A stretch of DNA of 64,000 nt from Methanosuratincola petrocarbonis (lineage in GTDB: Archaea; Thermoproteota; Methanomethylicia; Methanomethylicales; Methanomethylicaceae). A model generated the notes under the pieces. The model saw only the letters and a list, made by a program, of their open reading frames with translations. It did not search any database and was not told the origin of the DNA. The first letter of the stretch is position 1, and the number at the start of each line of letters is the position of its first letter. The stretch covers positions 1,474,195 through 1,538,194 of the forward strand of contig CP130488.1 of NCBI GenBank assembly GCA_030522375.1, written 5' to 3'. Made by a program: the position numbers and the translations under genes. This document shows positions 1-6,954 of the stretch, piece by piece.

Positions 1-1
1 C

Positions 2-814
2 AAGGACGACGAGATTGTCCGCGTGGAGGACTTCACCGTCACGAAAAGGCTCGAGCACGAGGACTTCAAGAAGCCGCAGCCAAACCAGGATGCCCAACAA
101 CCGAACGCGCAGGAGCCGAAACAAGGTCAGCAGAACCAGCCAGGAGTCAGCCTGATAACAGACCGAAGGACCGGGGAAGTCTATGCCGTGCAGGGCGACG
201 CCGAAGCCCTTTTCTCGCCCAAGCGTCCAGCGGAGCTCTACCGGGAAGCGGGGATAAGCGCTGTCCTTCCTGGCTTTATAGTATACAACATCCTGCTCTT
301 CTGGTCTTTTGATGCACTTCCTCCAATGGACCCCTACGTGATGACCATCCTGGGCACCGCCCTGGTGTTGATGTCGGTCTTCAACGCCCGCTACGCTTAC
401 TTCGGCGTGATAAACCACTTCGCGGCGCTCGAGAAGGCGGACGTCGGCGGGGTGAGGGTCTTCGTCCCAGCCATGCGCGAGTACCTGGCATTGCAGCCGA
501 GCGAGAACAAGCAATTGCGGGACTCCGTGGTGAGCGCGATAGTCGCAAAGGTCAGGCCCCTGGAAGCAGCAAATGAGAAGCTCATGGAGGAGCTGCACCA
601 GGTAGCTGACAAGGTGGACACGGCGTTCAAGCTCGGTCTGCGCCTGAGGAACACCTTCCTCCCGACGCTGGAAAGGATACCCGCGCCAGGGTTGCTCATC
701 GGGATATTCGTGGTCGGCTTGGTGCTTGGCTGGGTGCTCTCTGGCGGAGTCGCGCTCCCCGGGACGCAGTCGCCTGTCAATTCCACAATCGTGAACGGGA
801 GCGTGGTTCCGTAA
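2..814 (+). CDS. Membrane protein of the integrated element (5' partial)
   Basis: The reading frame is open to the left edge, so the start probably lies outside the window; a GTG at 23 is the first internal candidate. The N-terminal part is hydrophilic and rich in Gln, Asn and Pro. Two membrane segments follow, at roughly residues 80-100 and 108-125. A charged helical stretch comes next, with possible coiled-coil character, and one more strong hydrophobic segment lies near the C terminus. The stop overlaps the next start by one base, which suggests one transcript with the four genes that follow. I do not recognise the family. A structural or envelope-associated role for the element is only a guess. 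Confidence 0.65.
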   Translation, partial: KDDEIVRVEDFTVTKRLEHEDFKKPQPNQDAQQPNAQEPKQGQQNQPGVSLITDRRTGEVYAVQGDAEALFSPKRPAELYREAGISAVLPGFIVYNILLFWSFDALPPMDPYVMTILGTALVLMSVFNARYAYFGVINHFAALEKADVGGVRVFVPAMREYLALQPSENKQLRDSVVSAIVAKVRPLEAANEKLMEELHQVADKVDTAFKLGLRLRNTFLPTLERIPAPGLLIGIFVVGLVLGWVLSGGVALPGTQSPVNSTIVNGSVVP

Positions 815-993
815 TGAGCAAGAGGGTCCAGCTGACGATAGTGCTGTCCGGGAAGGCCGAGGACTTGGCTAAAAAATATGCCAGGGTAATCAGGAGCGCC
901 GACCAGGCTTACTTCACGGGGGCGACGGGGAAGCTCATCCCCGTGGACTTCATCAACAGAGAGAGGCTGAGGGAGCTTGATCGGGGCGCCTGA
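814..993 (+). CDS. Small 59-aa protein of the element
   Basis: The ATG at 814 shares its A with the stop of the preceding gene, and the frame stays open for 59 codons. The product starts MSKRVQLTIVLSGKAEDLAK and has an alternating beta-strand pattern followed by a basic helix. The first ten residues and a following charged helix resemble small element regulators with a beta-alpha fold, but no family was identified. Its end overlaps the next gene by 17 bases. The tight packing and the absence of any other frame over this gap support it as a real gene. Confidence 0.6.
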   Translation: MSKRVQLTIVLSGKAEDLAKKYARVIRSADQAYFTGATGKLIPVDFINRERLRELDRGA

Positions 994-1291
994 CTACTAT
1001 TCCCTGGCTTCCCTTTTTTTGACGGTCGGGACCTTCCTCGTAGTGTACCTGAGGAGGAAGGACGCTTTATTGGCGCTGAGCATCGCGGGGATCGTGCTTG
1101 CGCTGGCTGTCTTGGTGAGTCCCGGGGGGAATTTCGTGATAGCGCAGTTCCAGCTGAGGATCCTGGGCGAGTGGAGGGTTTACGAGCTGACCGCGGTGCA
1201 GTTGAAAATCTTGATGACAGCCAGCCTGATCGCTGGAGTGTTCATAGTAAATCAGTTGTGGAAGAAGCTGGGGGTGAACGCAAGTGCCTAA
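977..1291 (+). CDS. Small three-segment membrane protein of the element
   Basis: This 104-residue protein begins at a TTG inside the preceding gene. It is mostly hydrophobic, with three predicted membrane segments at about residues 8-26, 29-48 and 75-93. The first two are joined by a short basic turn (RRKD). The C terminus is short and basic (KKLGVNASA). The gene overlaps the next one by 8 bases, in keeping with an element operon. No family was recognised. Small multi-pass proteins are common in archaeal viruses and plasmids, but nothing here fixes the function. Confidence 0.6.
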   Translation: MIGAPDYYSLASLFLTVGTFLVVYLRRKDALLALSIAGIVLALAVLVSPGGNFVIAQFQLRILGEWRVYELTAVQLKILMTASLIAGVFIVNQLWKKLGVNASA

Positions 1292-1640
1292 AGAGCTGGA
1301 AAACCGCTTGCTGGACATCTTGATGGACGGCATAGACATAAAGCAGGCTTCGCAGGACGAGGACCTGAAGTACGTGGAAGAAAAGAACAAGTACGTCGTT
1401 ATTATAGCAAGGCATTTAATCAGGAAGGACAACGACCGCGAGATAAAGCAGAAGACAAGGATCCTAGCTGGGTTCTTGCTGGACGCCGCATTAGACAAGG
1501 AGCTCTTCAACGCCAGAAACAGCGCCTCGAAGGAACTCATGGACGCGATAACGATTGACCTTATGATGAGCTGCGGGATACGCTCCCCCTCGATGCTGGA
1601 GCATAAGTGGAAGAAGAGCGCCGAATTAGGGTCCGATTGA
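1284..1640 (+). CDS. Helical hypothetical protein of the element
   Basis: The 118-residue product starts at a GTG that overlaps the upstream gene. It is highly charged, appears all-helical, and has no membrane segment or recognised motif. The ATPase gene starts one base after its stop, so the two are likely translated together. A small helical protein next to a P-loop ATPase could be a partner or adaptor, but that is inference from position only. Confidence 0.6.
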   Translation: MPKELENRLLDILMDGIDIKQASQDEDLKYVEEKNKYVVIIARHLIRKDNDREIKQKTRILAGFLLDAALDKELFNARNSASKELMDAITIDLMMSCGIRSPSMLEHKWKKSAELGSD

Positions 1641-1641
1641 G

Positions 1642-2910
1642 ATGCCTCCGAAACCATCGCTGTCCCCCTTCTTGCAGGACTTGGTCAGGTGGAACGAGGG
1701 CGAGGTGATGGTCAGGACTGTATACATAATCGGGAAGCCTGGCTGCGGCAAGACCACGATGGTCAAATCAATGGTCGCGAGGATAAAGCAGATTTTTGGT
1801 GATAAAGTCTTCTTCTGTGTCACGAATGACTACCGCGACGTGGTGAACCACGTCCGCCCCGACAAGCCCATAAATATCTTCTTCGTGGACGACGCGATGC
1901 GGCTCCAGTTTTCCAGAAATGCGCAGACGAAGAAGAACAAGCAGGACGCGGTGGACGCGGCCGAGCTAAGGCACATCGCCGAGAAGAAGGGGATGAAGGA
2001 AGGGCTTCTGCTGATTTTTATCGGGTCGCAGACGCTCACGGGGGTCGATTTTCAGCTGAGGGCGCAATGCGAGATTATTGCAATAAAGTGGGTGAATTTG
2101 CTCCTGGATAAGCCCTACCTGGAATTGTTGGGCGTGGACGAGGACGAGTTGGCAGGTTGGATTAAAGCCGTAAGGAGGAGGGAACCTTGGGCGCTGAGCA
2201 GGGCCCTGATCGTGCTCCCCGAGGGCGAAATAGGCTGGTACAGGTTCAAGCCCCTGGAGTGTAAGCCCGATTTACAGCTTTACAGGACTCAGGCGGATGG
2301 AGCAGGAGCAGGGGCAGAAATAGCGGAAGCGGAAGCAAAGCCCCCGCCGATCCAGGTAACCACCACGACCGACCTCAACGCGGCGCTCGAAGAGATAATC
2401 GAGCAGATGAAGAAAGAGCAGGAGTGGGCGGAAGGGGCAGAAATTTATCGCCTTTACCGAGCAGGGATGACTACGCGAGACTTGGCTGTGAGGTACAACC
2501 GTTCGCAGTCCATGGTAATGGTCCTCAAGAGGAGCGCACAGGGCGAAGCGAAGAGGAGGCTGGGGGGCGTTTACGAGCAGATGGTTGCGCTCAAGCTGAA
2601 GAATCAAGGGTACTCGGTTACCCCGCTGGGAGGGGAAGGCGAACCTGACATTTTAGCCGAGAAAGACGGCGCGAAGTACGTGATAAGCTGCAAGGTATAC
2701 GAGGACGCGAAGGCGACCGTAACGATGCCCCTTCACGAAATAAAGCCTGAGCTGTTTTATGCAAAGACTCAGGGGGCTAAGCTGCTGGTGTATTTTTTCA
2801 ACATGGCGTGGGGTGTCGAGATCGTGAAGTCGATAAGCACGCAGTCGCCCCCTGAGAGGATAACTTTCTCGAAAAAGGAGCTCCTAGCAGCCCCCCTGGC
2901 TCAAGCTTGA
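1642..2910 (+). CDS. P-loop ATPase with C-terminal nuclease-like domain
   Basis: The 422-residue protein has a Walker A motif GKPGCGKTT at residues 31-39 and a Walker B-like FFVDDAM at about 80-86, followed by a sensor-like strand IFIGSQT. The first 210 residues look like a viral or plasmid packaging/transfer ATPase (FtsK/HerA- or Zot-like). A low-complexity Ala/Glu linker follows, then a helix-turn-helix-like stretch at about 265-295. The last 110 residues resemble a PD-(D/E)XK or Mrr-like nuclease: an early Glu, GEPDILA, then a strand ending SCK, where the usual acidic residue is replaced by Ser. The nuclease may therefore be altered or inactive. This is the largest gene of the element seen here and probably acts on DNA. 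The exact family is uncertain. Confidence 0.65.
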   Translation: MPPKPSLSPFLQDLVRWNEGEVMVRTVYIIGKPGCGKTTMVKSMVARIKQIFGDKVFFCVTNDYRDVVNHVRPDKPINIFFVDDAMRLQFSRNAQTKKNKQDAVDAAELRHIAEKKGMKEGLLLIFIGSQTLTGVDFQLRAQCEIIAIKWVNLLLDKPYLELLGVDEDELAGWIKAVRRREPWALSRALIVLPEGEIGWYRFKPLECKPDLQLYRTQADGAGAGAEIAEAEAKPPPIQVTTTTDLNAALEEIIEQMKKEQEWAEGAEIYRLYRAGMTTRDLAVRYNRSQSMVMVLKRSAQGEAKRRLGGVYEQMVALKLKNQGYSVTPLGGEGEPDILAEKDGAKYVISCKVYEDAKATVTMPLHEIKPELFYAKTQGAKLLVYFFNMAWGVEIVKSISTQSPPERITFSKKELLAAPLAQA

Positions 2911-2914
2911 ACAT

Positions 2915-3101
2915 TGGTCAATCCCACCCGCGCCCGTTTGCCTGCTCGCTGCCCGTTTCGGTTCGGTTCGGTTCGGTTTGTTGTCCAGGAGCGGTTATCG
3001 TTAGTGGGAGGGGGTGAAGCAGCCAATAAGGGAAGGGAAGGAAAGGAAGGAGGGGGATAAGGAAGGGAAGGGAAGTTGAGCTGGAAGCGGGGGATTGACC
3101 A
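2915..3101. repeat. Repeat-rich spacer bounded by an 11-bp inverted repeat
   Basis: The gap between the convergent ATPase and integrase genes is bounded by TGGTCAATCCC at 2915-2925 and its exact reverse complement at 3091-3101. Inside are about four tandem GTTCG units (2957-2976) and a 48-base tract of almost pure purines (3028-3075, one T) made of GGGAA/GGAA units. Both arms lie within 10 bases of the two stop codons, so they could form a bidirectional transcription terminator. An origin or recombination site of the element is an alternative. All of this is read directly from the sequence; the role is inference. Confidence 0.6.
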
Positions 3102-3107
3102 GGGTGC

Positions 3108-3941
3108 TTAGCCGAGCACCCTCAGCCCCGCCTTGTCGTATATCGCCTTGAGGTTCTCGAGACTATAATCCGTGTAGTGCCTGGCAAGGACGCTCCTCGG
3201 AATACGACCCTGGAAGGCGTCTATGAACCTGTCCGGCACCCCGAGCCTGGCCATCTCGTTGGCGAACCAGAAGCGGAGCGTCTGGGGGGTTATATGCAGC
3301 CCCGTCTTGTGGTGGGCGATCCTGAAGAGCGTCCCGCAGTTGTCCCATGCCATAGGGAAGAGCTTGCCGTTGTGCTTCGGATCGCGCCTAACTCCGAGGT
3401 ATTCCTCCAGGGCCTCCCTGGCTTCCGAATTGAAAAACGAGTACCACGTCCTCTTCGTGCCGGTCATTTTAGTGGGCATGATGACTCCCCGGTCGAGGTC
3501 GATTTGGTCCAGCTTCAGGCTGAGGACCTCCGAGCGGCGCCTCCCGGATGACGCCAACATTAAGAAGATCGCCCGCTCCTTCTCTGTGTCCAGGGCGCCG
3601 AAGAATTCCTTAAGCTCCTTTTTCGAGTAAAGCCGGGGCGGTGGGGACTCTGCCCTGCACAGATTGAACGTCCGGATCAGGTCAGGGCGGTTGAGGAAGT
3701 CGCGGAAGTAGAGCCTGAGGGCCTTGACGCAGTTGTTGTACGTGAAGGGGTTTTCCAGGGTCGCCAAATAGGACCGCAGCTGCCTGACGGTGGGCTCTGG
3801 GCCCGTAGACCTCAGGACTTTCGAGATATGCACGGCGTAGCTCCTCACGGTCGAGGCGCTCAGGTGCTGGTCCACCTTCAGAAACTCCCTGAACTCCTCG
3901 AGCTGTACCGTACACTCCGGAGTGGCCTGTACCGTACGCAT
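3108..3941 (-). CDS. Tyrosine recombinase/integrase of the element
   Basis: With the start at the ATG at 3941 the protein has 277 residues, near the usual length of an archaeal integrase. A helical SAM-like N-terminal domain (about 12-85) precedes the catalytic domain. The expected residues are visible: Arg135 in a GRRRSE motif, Lys163 in TGTKRTW, Arg223 in QTLR, and the Tyr256 nucleophile in RHYTDY. The His of the usual HxxR box is Gln220 here. The frame stays open upstream through the tRNA-Arg gene to 4133, but that stretch is the tRNA read as codons, so the later start was chosen. The gene is complete rather than split in the SSV manner. It probably inserts and excises the element at the tRNA 3' end. 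Confidence 0.85.
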   Translation of the reverse strand: MRTVQATPECTVQLEEFREFLKVDQHLSASTVRSYAVHISKVLRSTGPEPTVRQLRSYLATLENPFTYNNCVKALRLYFRDFLNRPDLIRTFNLCRAESPPPRLYSKKELKEFFGALDTEKERAIFLMLASSGRRRSEVLSLKLDQIDLDRGVIMPTKMTGTKRTWYSFFNSEAREALEEYLGVRRDPKHNGKLFPMAWDNCGTLFRIAHHKTGLHITPQTLRFWFANEMARLGVPDRFIDAFQGRIPRSVLARHYTDYSLENLKAIYDKAGLRVLG

Positions 3942-4009
3942 TTCGCGTTTGTTGAAAAAACTCTTTTCTTGGTGAAGCTTCTTTGACGCCGGCAAAGAAG
4001 GTTCGATGG

Positions 4010-4084
4010 CGGGTCCGGAGGGATTTGAACCCTCGACCATTGACTTAGAAGGCCAACGCGCTATCCAGTCTGCGCCACGGACCC
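4010..4084 (-). tRNA. tRNA-Arg (anticodon UCU)
   Basis: The minus strand folds into a 75-base cloverleaf with a 7-bp acceptor (GGGTCCG/CGGACCC), a D arm closed by GCGC, an anticodon loop CTTCTAA with anticodon TCT, and a T arm GAGGG-TTCAAAT-CCCTC. The discriminator is G, and CCA is encoded at 4007-4009. No intron is needed. The integrase gene follows at its 3' end, making this the probable attachment site of the left-hand element. Confidence 0.93.
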
Positions 4085-4169
4085 CAACGTGATTCAGAAG
4101 TGCTGTTCCAATAAATATTTCTATGTTAGCCAAAAACTAAATACCGGTTTGCTCTTAATCTTTTGAAAA

Positions 4170-4302
4170 GCGGGGATTCCCAAGTCAGGACAACGGGGCA
4201 GGACGCCGCTAGGCGTGCCAGACTTAAGATCCGGGCTTGGTAGCCTTCGGATGGGTTATCCTGTGGCGAAGGCCTTCGTGGGTTCGAATCCCACTCCCCG
4301 CA
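4170..4302 (+). tRNA. tRNA-Leu (anticodon UAA) with two probable introns
   Basis: The ends pair as GCGGGGA with TCCCCGC, the T arm is GTGGG-TTCGAAT-CCCAC, and CCA is encoded at 4303-4305. A normal 85-base type II tRNA-Leu with anticodon stem CAGGA/TCCTG and loop CTTAAGA (anticodon at 4225-4227) appears only if two stretches are removed. One is about 19 bases at 4204-4222, on the 5' side of the anticodon loop. The other is 29 bases at 4229-4257, at the usual 37/38 site. The first can fold as GGCA/TGCC and CGCC/GGCG helices around a GGA bulge, close to a relaxed bulge-helix-bulge. Its exact edges can slide by up to two bases. Confidence 0.85.
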
Positions 4303-4415
4303 CCAAAATTTGAAAAAGGTTAGTTCAGTAGGAAAACCGATCTTAAATTTAAGGCTAAAATCTCCTATAACGGAGCTTGGCAAGAAAAGCGCCTTGAAGG
4401 TCATCGCTTCCAAAG

Positions 4416-5165
4416 TCATGGTTTCCTGAAGAGATATGTTGCCCAGCCCATTGTTTCCCGCCCCCAGCGGAGATAGTTCTCCTTCCCCTTCCTGTACAAT
4501 GCTAGGATCTCTTGGATATCTGGGTCGTTCGAATTTTGCCTTACATAATCTTCCAAGCTCCACCAGCCGAGCATCTCGTAATGATCAAAGTCCTCTTTTG
4601 TGCTGGCTAGGGCGTATATGCAGCTAAGCCCACAGGCTTCTCCCAAGCGCACATTGTCTTGGTGGCTCCCGGCATATTCCTCTTTCTGCAAACTCTCCGC
4701 TCTGAGGTATTCCGGATCTGGTTCCTTGAGCCAGAATGGTTCACCCACAAGGAGGAGCCCTCCGGGCTTGGTCATGTCTTTTAGCGCTTTTAGGGTGCCT
4801 TTGTACCCGTTCCAAATCCAAGTGGCACCGATGCAACTCGATAGGTCAAACAATTTTCCATCTTGGGGTTTGTAGTTCTTTCCATCGATCTCGATAAAGT
4901 CAAGGGGCGCATCCGGAACTCTCAGCCTGGCTTTTTTGCGGGCTTCCTGTATGAAGTAGGGGCTGATGTCCACTCCAACTCCCTTGATCCGATAAAGCTC
5001 GCTCAATTTCACTAGGAATTCGCCCTTACCACATGCGATGTCTAGGACTGTGCTGTTCGGCTCTAGCTGGAGCTGCTTAAGAAAGGCTTCAAACCTCTCC
5101 CTGTTCAAGGGGTTACAATACACGTGCCTCTTCTCACGGATGCTGTAAAATTTCCACATGTCCAA
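4416..5165 (-). CDS. Class I SAM-dependent methyltransferase
   Basis: The 249-residue protein has the Rossmann motif I, VLDIACGKGEFL, at about residues 40-51. An acidic residue ends the next strand (GVGVDIS), and a later strand, GGLLLVGEPFW, is typical of small-molecule methyltransferases. The first 30 residues resemble the lid of UbiE/Coq5-like enzymes. The substrate cannot be read from the sequence. It lies 72 bases downstream of the asparagine-synthase-like gene on the same strand, so the two may share a transcript, but no pathway is evident. Confidence 0.8.
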   Translation of the reverse strand: MDMWKFYSIREKRHVYCNPLNRERFEAFLKQLQLEPNSTVLDIACGKGEFLVKLSELYRIKGVGVDISPYFIQEARKKARLRVPDAPLDFIEIDGKNYKPQDGKLFDLSSCIGATWIWNGYKGTLKALKDMTKPGGLLLVGEPFWLKEPDPEYLRAESLQKEEYAGSHQDNVRLGEACGLSCIYALASTKEDFDHYEMLGWWSLEDYVRQNSNDPDIQEILALYRKGKENYLRWGRETMGWATYLFRKP

Positions 5166-5237
5166 GTGATCTCTCTCATGTATGTCTAGCTTCGGAGCAC
5201 AGATATTCTTTGTGCAAGATCGGTCGGTAATTTTTTT

Positions 5238-6191
5238 CTAAACGGGATAGGCCCCGCATGTCCTGCAGAACTTAGATCCTTCCCTAAGCACGGACGTGCA
5301 TTGTGGACAGTGCCGGCCTTCCCCTGTTGCCTTGGGTGGACCGACCACTTCCCTGAAGATTTCGTAATAGACCAGCTGTTCTTTGTCCCTGATCCTTACC
5401 CCGTATTCGTTAAAGTAAAGCTTCCTGCGCTCATCGAACAGTTCGTCGCTTATTTCCTTCTCAAAAAATGAGGCAAGCATGCTTGTCCCCGTCCCGCGCT
5501 CGATCGGTGTTTTTGACCGCCATATAATTTCCCCCGGAAGCAGGCCTTCGTATGCCTTCCTCAGGATCCATTTCCCAAACAGCTCCCCCTCCCTCCGCCC
5601 CACCTTGAATTCGACCCCCAAACTCATGGCAAACCCTTTGATCTTCTCATAGAGGTAAGGCGCCTTCACGCTTATGCCATAGCTATTTCCAATGTCAAAC
5701 GATGAAAAAGTCATCACACTCCATAGGTGTCTGAGATCCCTTTCGATCTCTTCAGGAGTCTTGTTGAAGATGAAATCGTAACCGGCGAAGAGCTCGTCAG
5801 CGCCATCCCCTGTTATTAAGGTGTCTGCGCCGTCTTCTTTAGAAAATCCCATGCCAAGATATATTGCAAGACTATTCCTTACCTCCATCGGATCGAATAC
5901 GCCGAGGATTTTGATCAGCTTGGGCAAGGCCTGGTAAACCTCTTCCATCCCGAATTCGAGTACATGGTGTTCAAGGCATAAATGGCTGCTCACCAGCCTC
6001 GCATACTTCAAATCCGGCGCATCTGCCCCCTTCATTGCCACCGTATATGCCTTCAATTCTGCGCATTTTGCCGCCTCATATGCCAGTATGCTGGTGTCGA
6101 GCCCGCCCGACAGAAGGATCCCCGTGTTGCGATCAACACACCTGCCCACTGTTTCAGATAGCATTGACCTTAGCTTCTGTTCGAGCTCCAT
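5238..6191 (-). CDS. Asparagine-synthase-type amide ligase domain with C-terminal zinc ribbon
   Basis: The product (317 residues from the ATG at 6191) contains the PP-loop SGGLDTS at residues 28-34 and the ITGDGADELFAGY motif of the asparagine synthetase C-terminal domain. It therefore probably adenylates a carboxylate and forms an amide. The N-terminal glutaminase domain of AsnB is missing, so ammonia or another amine donor must come from elsewhere. The last 25 residues carry two CxxC pairs (Cys295/298 and Cys309/312), a likely zinc ribbon. An in-frame start at 6296 would overlap the divergent protease gene and its TATA box, so the later start is preferred. The substrate is unknown. Confidence 0.75.
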   Translation of the reverse strand: MELEQKLRSMLSETVGRCVDRNTGILLSGGLDTSILAYEAAKCAELKAYTVAMKGADAPDLKYARLVSSHLCLEHHVLEFGMEEVYQALPKLIKILGVFDPMEVRNSLAIYLGMGFSKEDGADTLITGDGADELFAGYDFIFNKTPEEIERDLRHLWSVMTFSSFDIGNSYGISVKAPYLYEKIKGFAMSLGVEFKVGRREGELFGKWILRKAYEGLLPGEIIWRSKTPIERGTGTSMLASFFEKEISDELFDERRKLYFNEYGVRIRDKEQLVYYEIFREVVGPPKATGEGRHCPQCTSVLREGSKFCRTCGAYPV

Positions 6192-6281
6192 GACAATTTC
6201 TCCACTCGACTTTCCTTTAGATCTAGTGTTCTTAAAAAGATCGGATCGAAAAATCCGGTTAACCTTTAAATTTATTAGCAG

Positions 6282-6911
6282 ATGCGCCAAACCCATTATG
6301 AGGTATCCCTGTTGAAGATCCCCGAAGTTCTGGGCCTACTGCTTTCCTGGTTCGTAATCACGCTCTGCTTCTCTTTACGGACCCTGTTCGACTCTCCAGA
6401 TCTTTTCCTTTTCGTATTCCTCCTTTCTGGCTCCTCAGCAGGCCTGGGTTTCTTGCTCCATGAGCTGGCACACCGTTCAACGGCGAAAAGGTACGGGTGC
6501 CATGCATACTACAACGTTTGGCTCTTGGGGATCATACTTGCGCTCATAATGTCCGTTGTTACCCGTGGCAACGTAATCTTTGCAGCGCTGGGCGCTGTGT
6601 ATATCGTTCCGATGATGACTGCCCCGTCCCTCGATTTTGGCGCCATGAAGAAGGTTTTTGGCGTGATTTCCCTCTCCGGTCCTGCGATGAACCTACTCTT
6701 GGTCGCTGTGTTCTATGCCGTCTCTTACCTGGGGGGAGCCTTTTACCCACTCGGGCTTTACGGGATGTGGATCAACCTGTGGCTTGCGGCATTCAACCTG
6801 ATCCCGATCCCTCCTTTCGACGGGTACAAGGTCTTCTCATGGTCCAAAGCAGTCTGGGCGTTGTTTGCCCTTCCGTCTTGGGCTTTGGTACTGCTCATGC
6901 AATTGCAATAA
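6282..6911 (+). CDS. Site-2-protease-type membrane metalloprotease (M50)
   Basis: The 209-residue protein is hydrophobic with about five or six membrane segments. The zinc-binding HELAH motif (His60, Glu61, His64) sits at the end of a segment. A second motif, NLIPIPPFDGYKVF, near residues 170-185 carries the Asp that completes the metal site. Both are hallmarks of the S2P/M50 family, which cleaves within membranes. The protein is short and has no PDZ or CBS domain. A TTTAAATTTATT stretch 10-25 bases upstream is the probable promoter, and the gene is divergent from the asparagine-synthase-like gene. The target is unknown. Confidence 0.85.
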   Translation: MRQTHYEVSLLKIPEVLGLLLSWFVITLCFSLRTLFDSPDLFLFVFLLSGSSAGLGFLLHELAHRSTAKRYGCHAYYNVWLLGIILALIMSVVTRGNVIFAALGAVYIVPMMTAPSLDFGAMKKVFGVISLSGPAMNLLLVAVFYAVSYLGGAFYPLGLYGMWINLWLAAFNLIPIPPFDGYKVFSWSKAVWALFALPSWALVLLMQLQ

Positions 6912-6954
6912 GCAATTAAGACTTGGAGACCAAGAATAGATCGGTGCCTCTGTC

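Larger units (their letters stand above)
1..4010. mobile_element. End of an element integrated at tRNA-Arg(UCU)
   Basis: A complete tyrosine integrase gene lies directly downstream of the 3' end of tRNA-Arg(UCU) and runs away from it. Before it come five plus-strand genes with tight or overlapping spacing, none of them a chromosomal housekeeping gene, including a P-loop ATPase with a nuclease-like tail. This is the usual layout of an archaeal virus or plasmid integrated at a tRNA 3' end. The other boundary lies left of the window, so the second att copy cannot be seen. No capsid, replication or conjugation gene was recognised, so virus or plasmid cannot be decided. Confidence 0.7.

Noticed and set aside
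1067..1657. A 196-codon minus-strand frame
   Set aside because: It lies opposite two small genes of the element that have tight operon spacing. Its translation is rich in Ser and Leu with no domain, as expected for a shadow frame in GC-biased DNA.
3942..4133. Extended N terminus of the integrase through tRNA-Arg
   Set aside because: The extra 64 codons are mostly the tRNA gene. The 277-residue form already has a complete N-terminal and catalytic domain.
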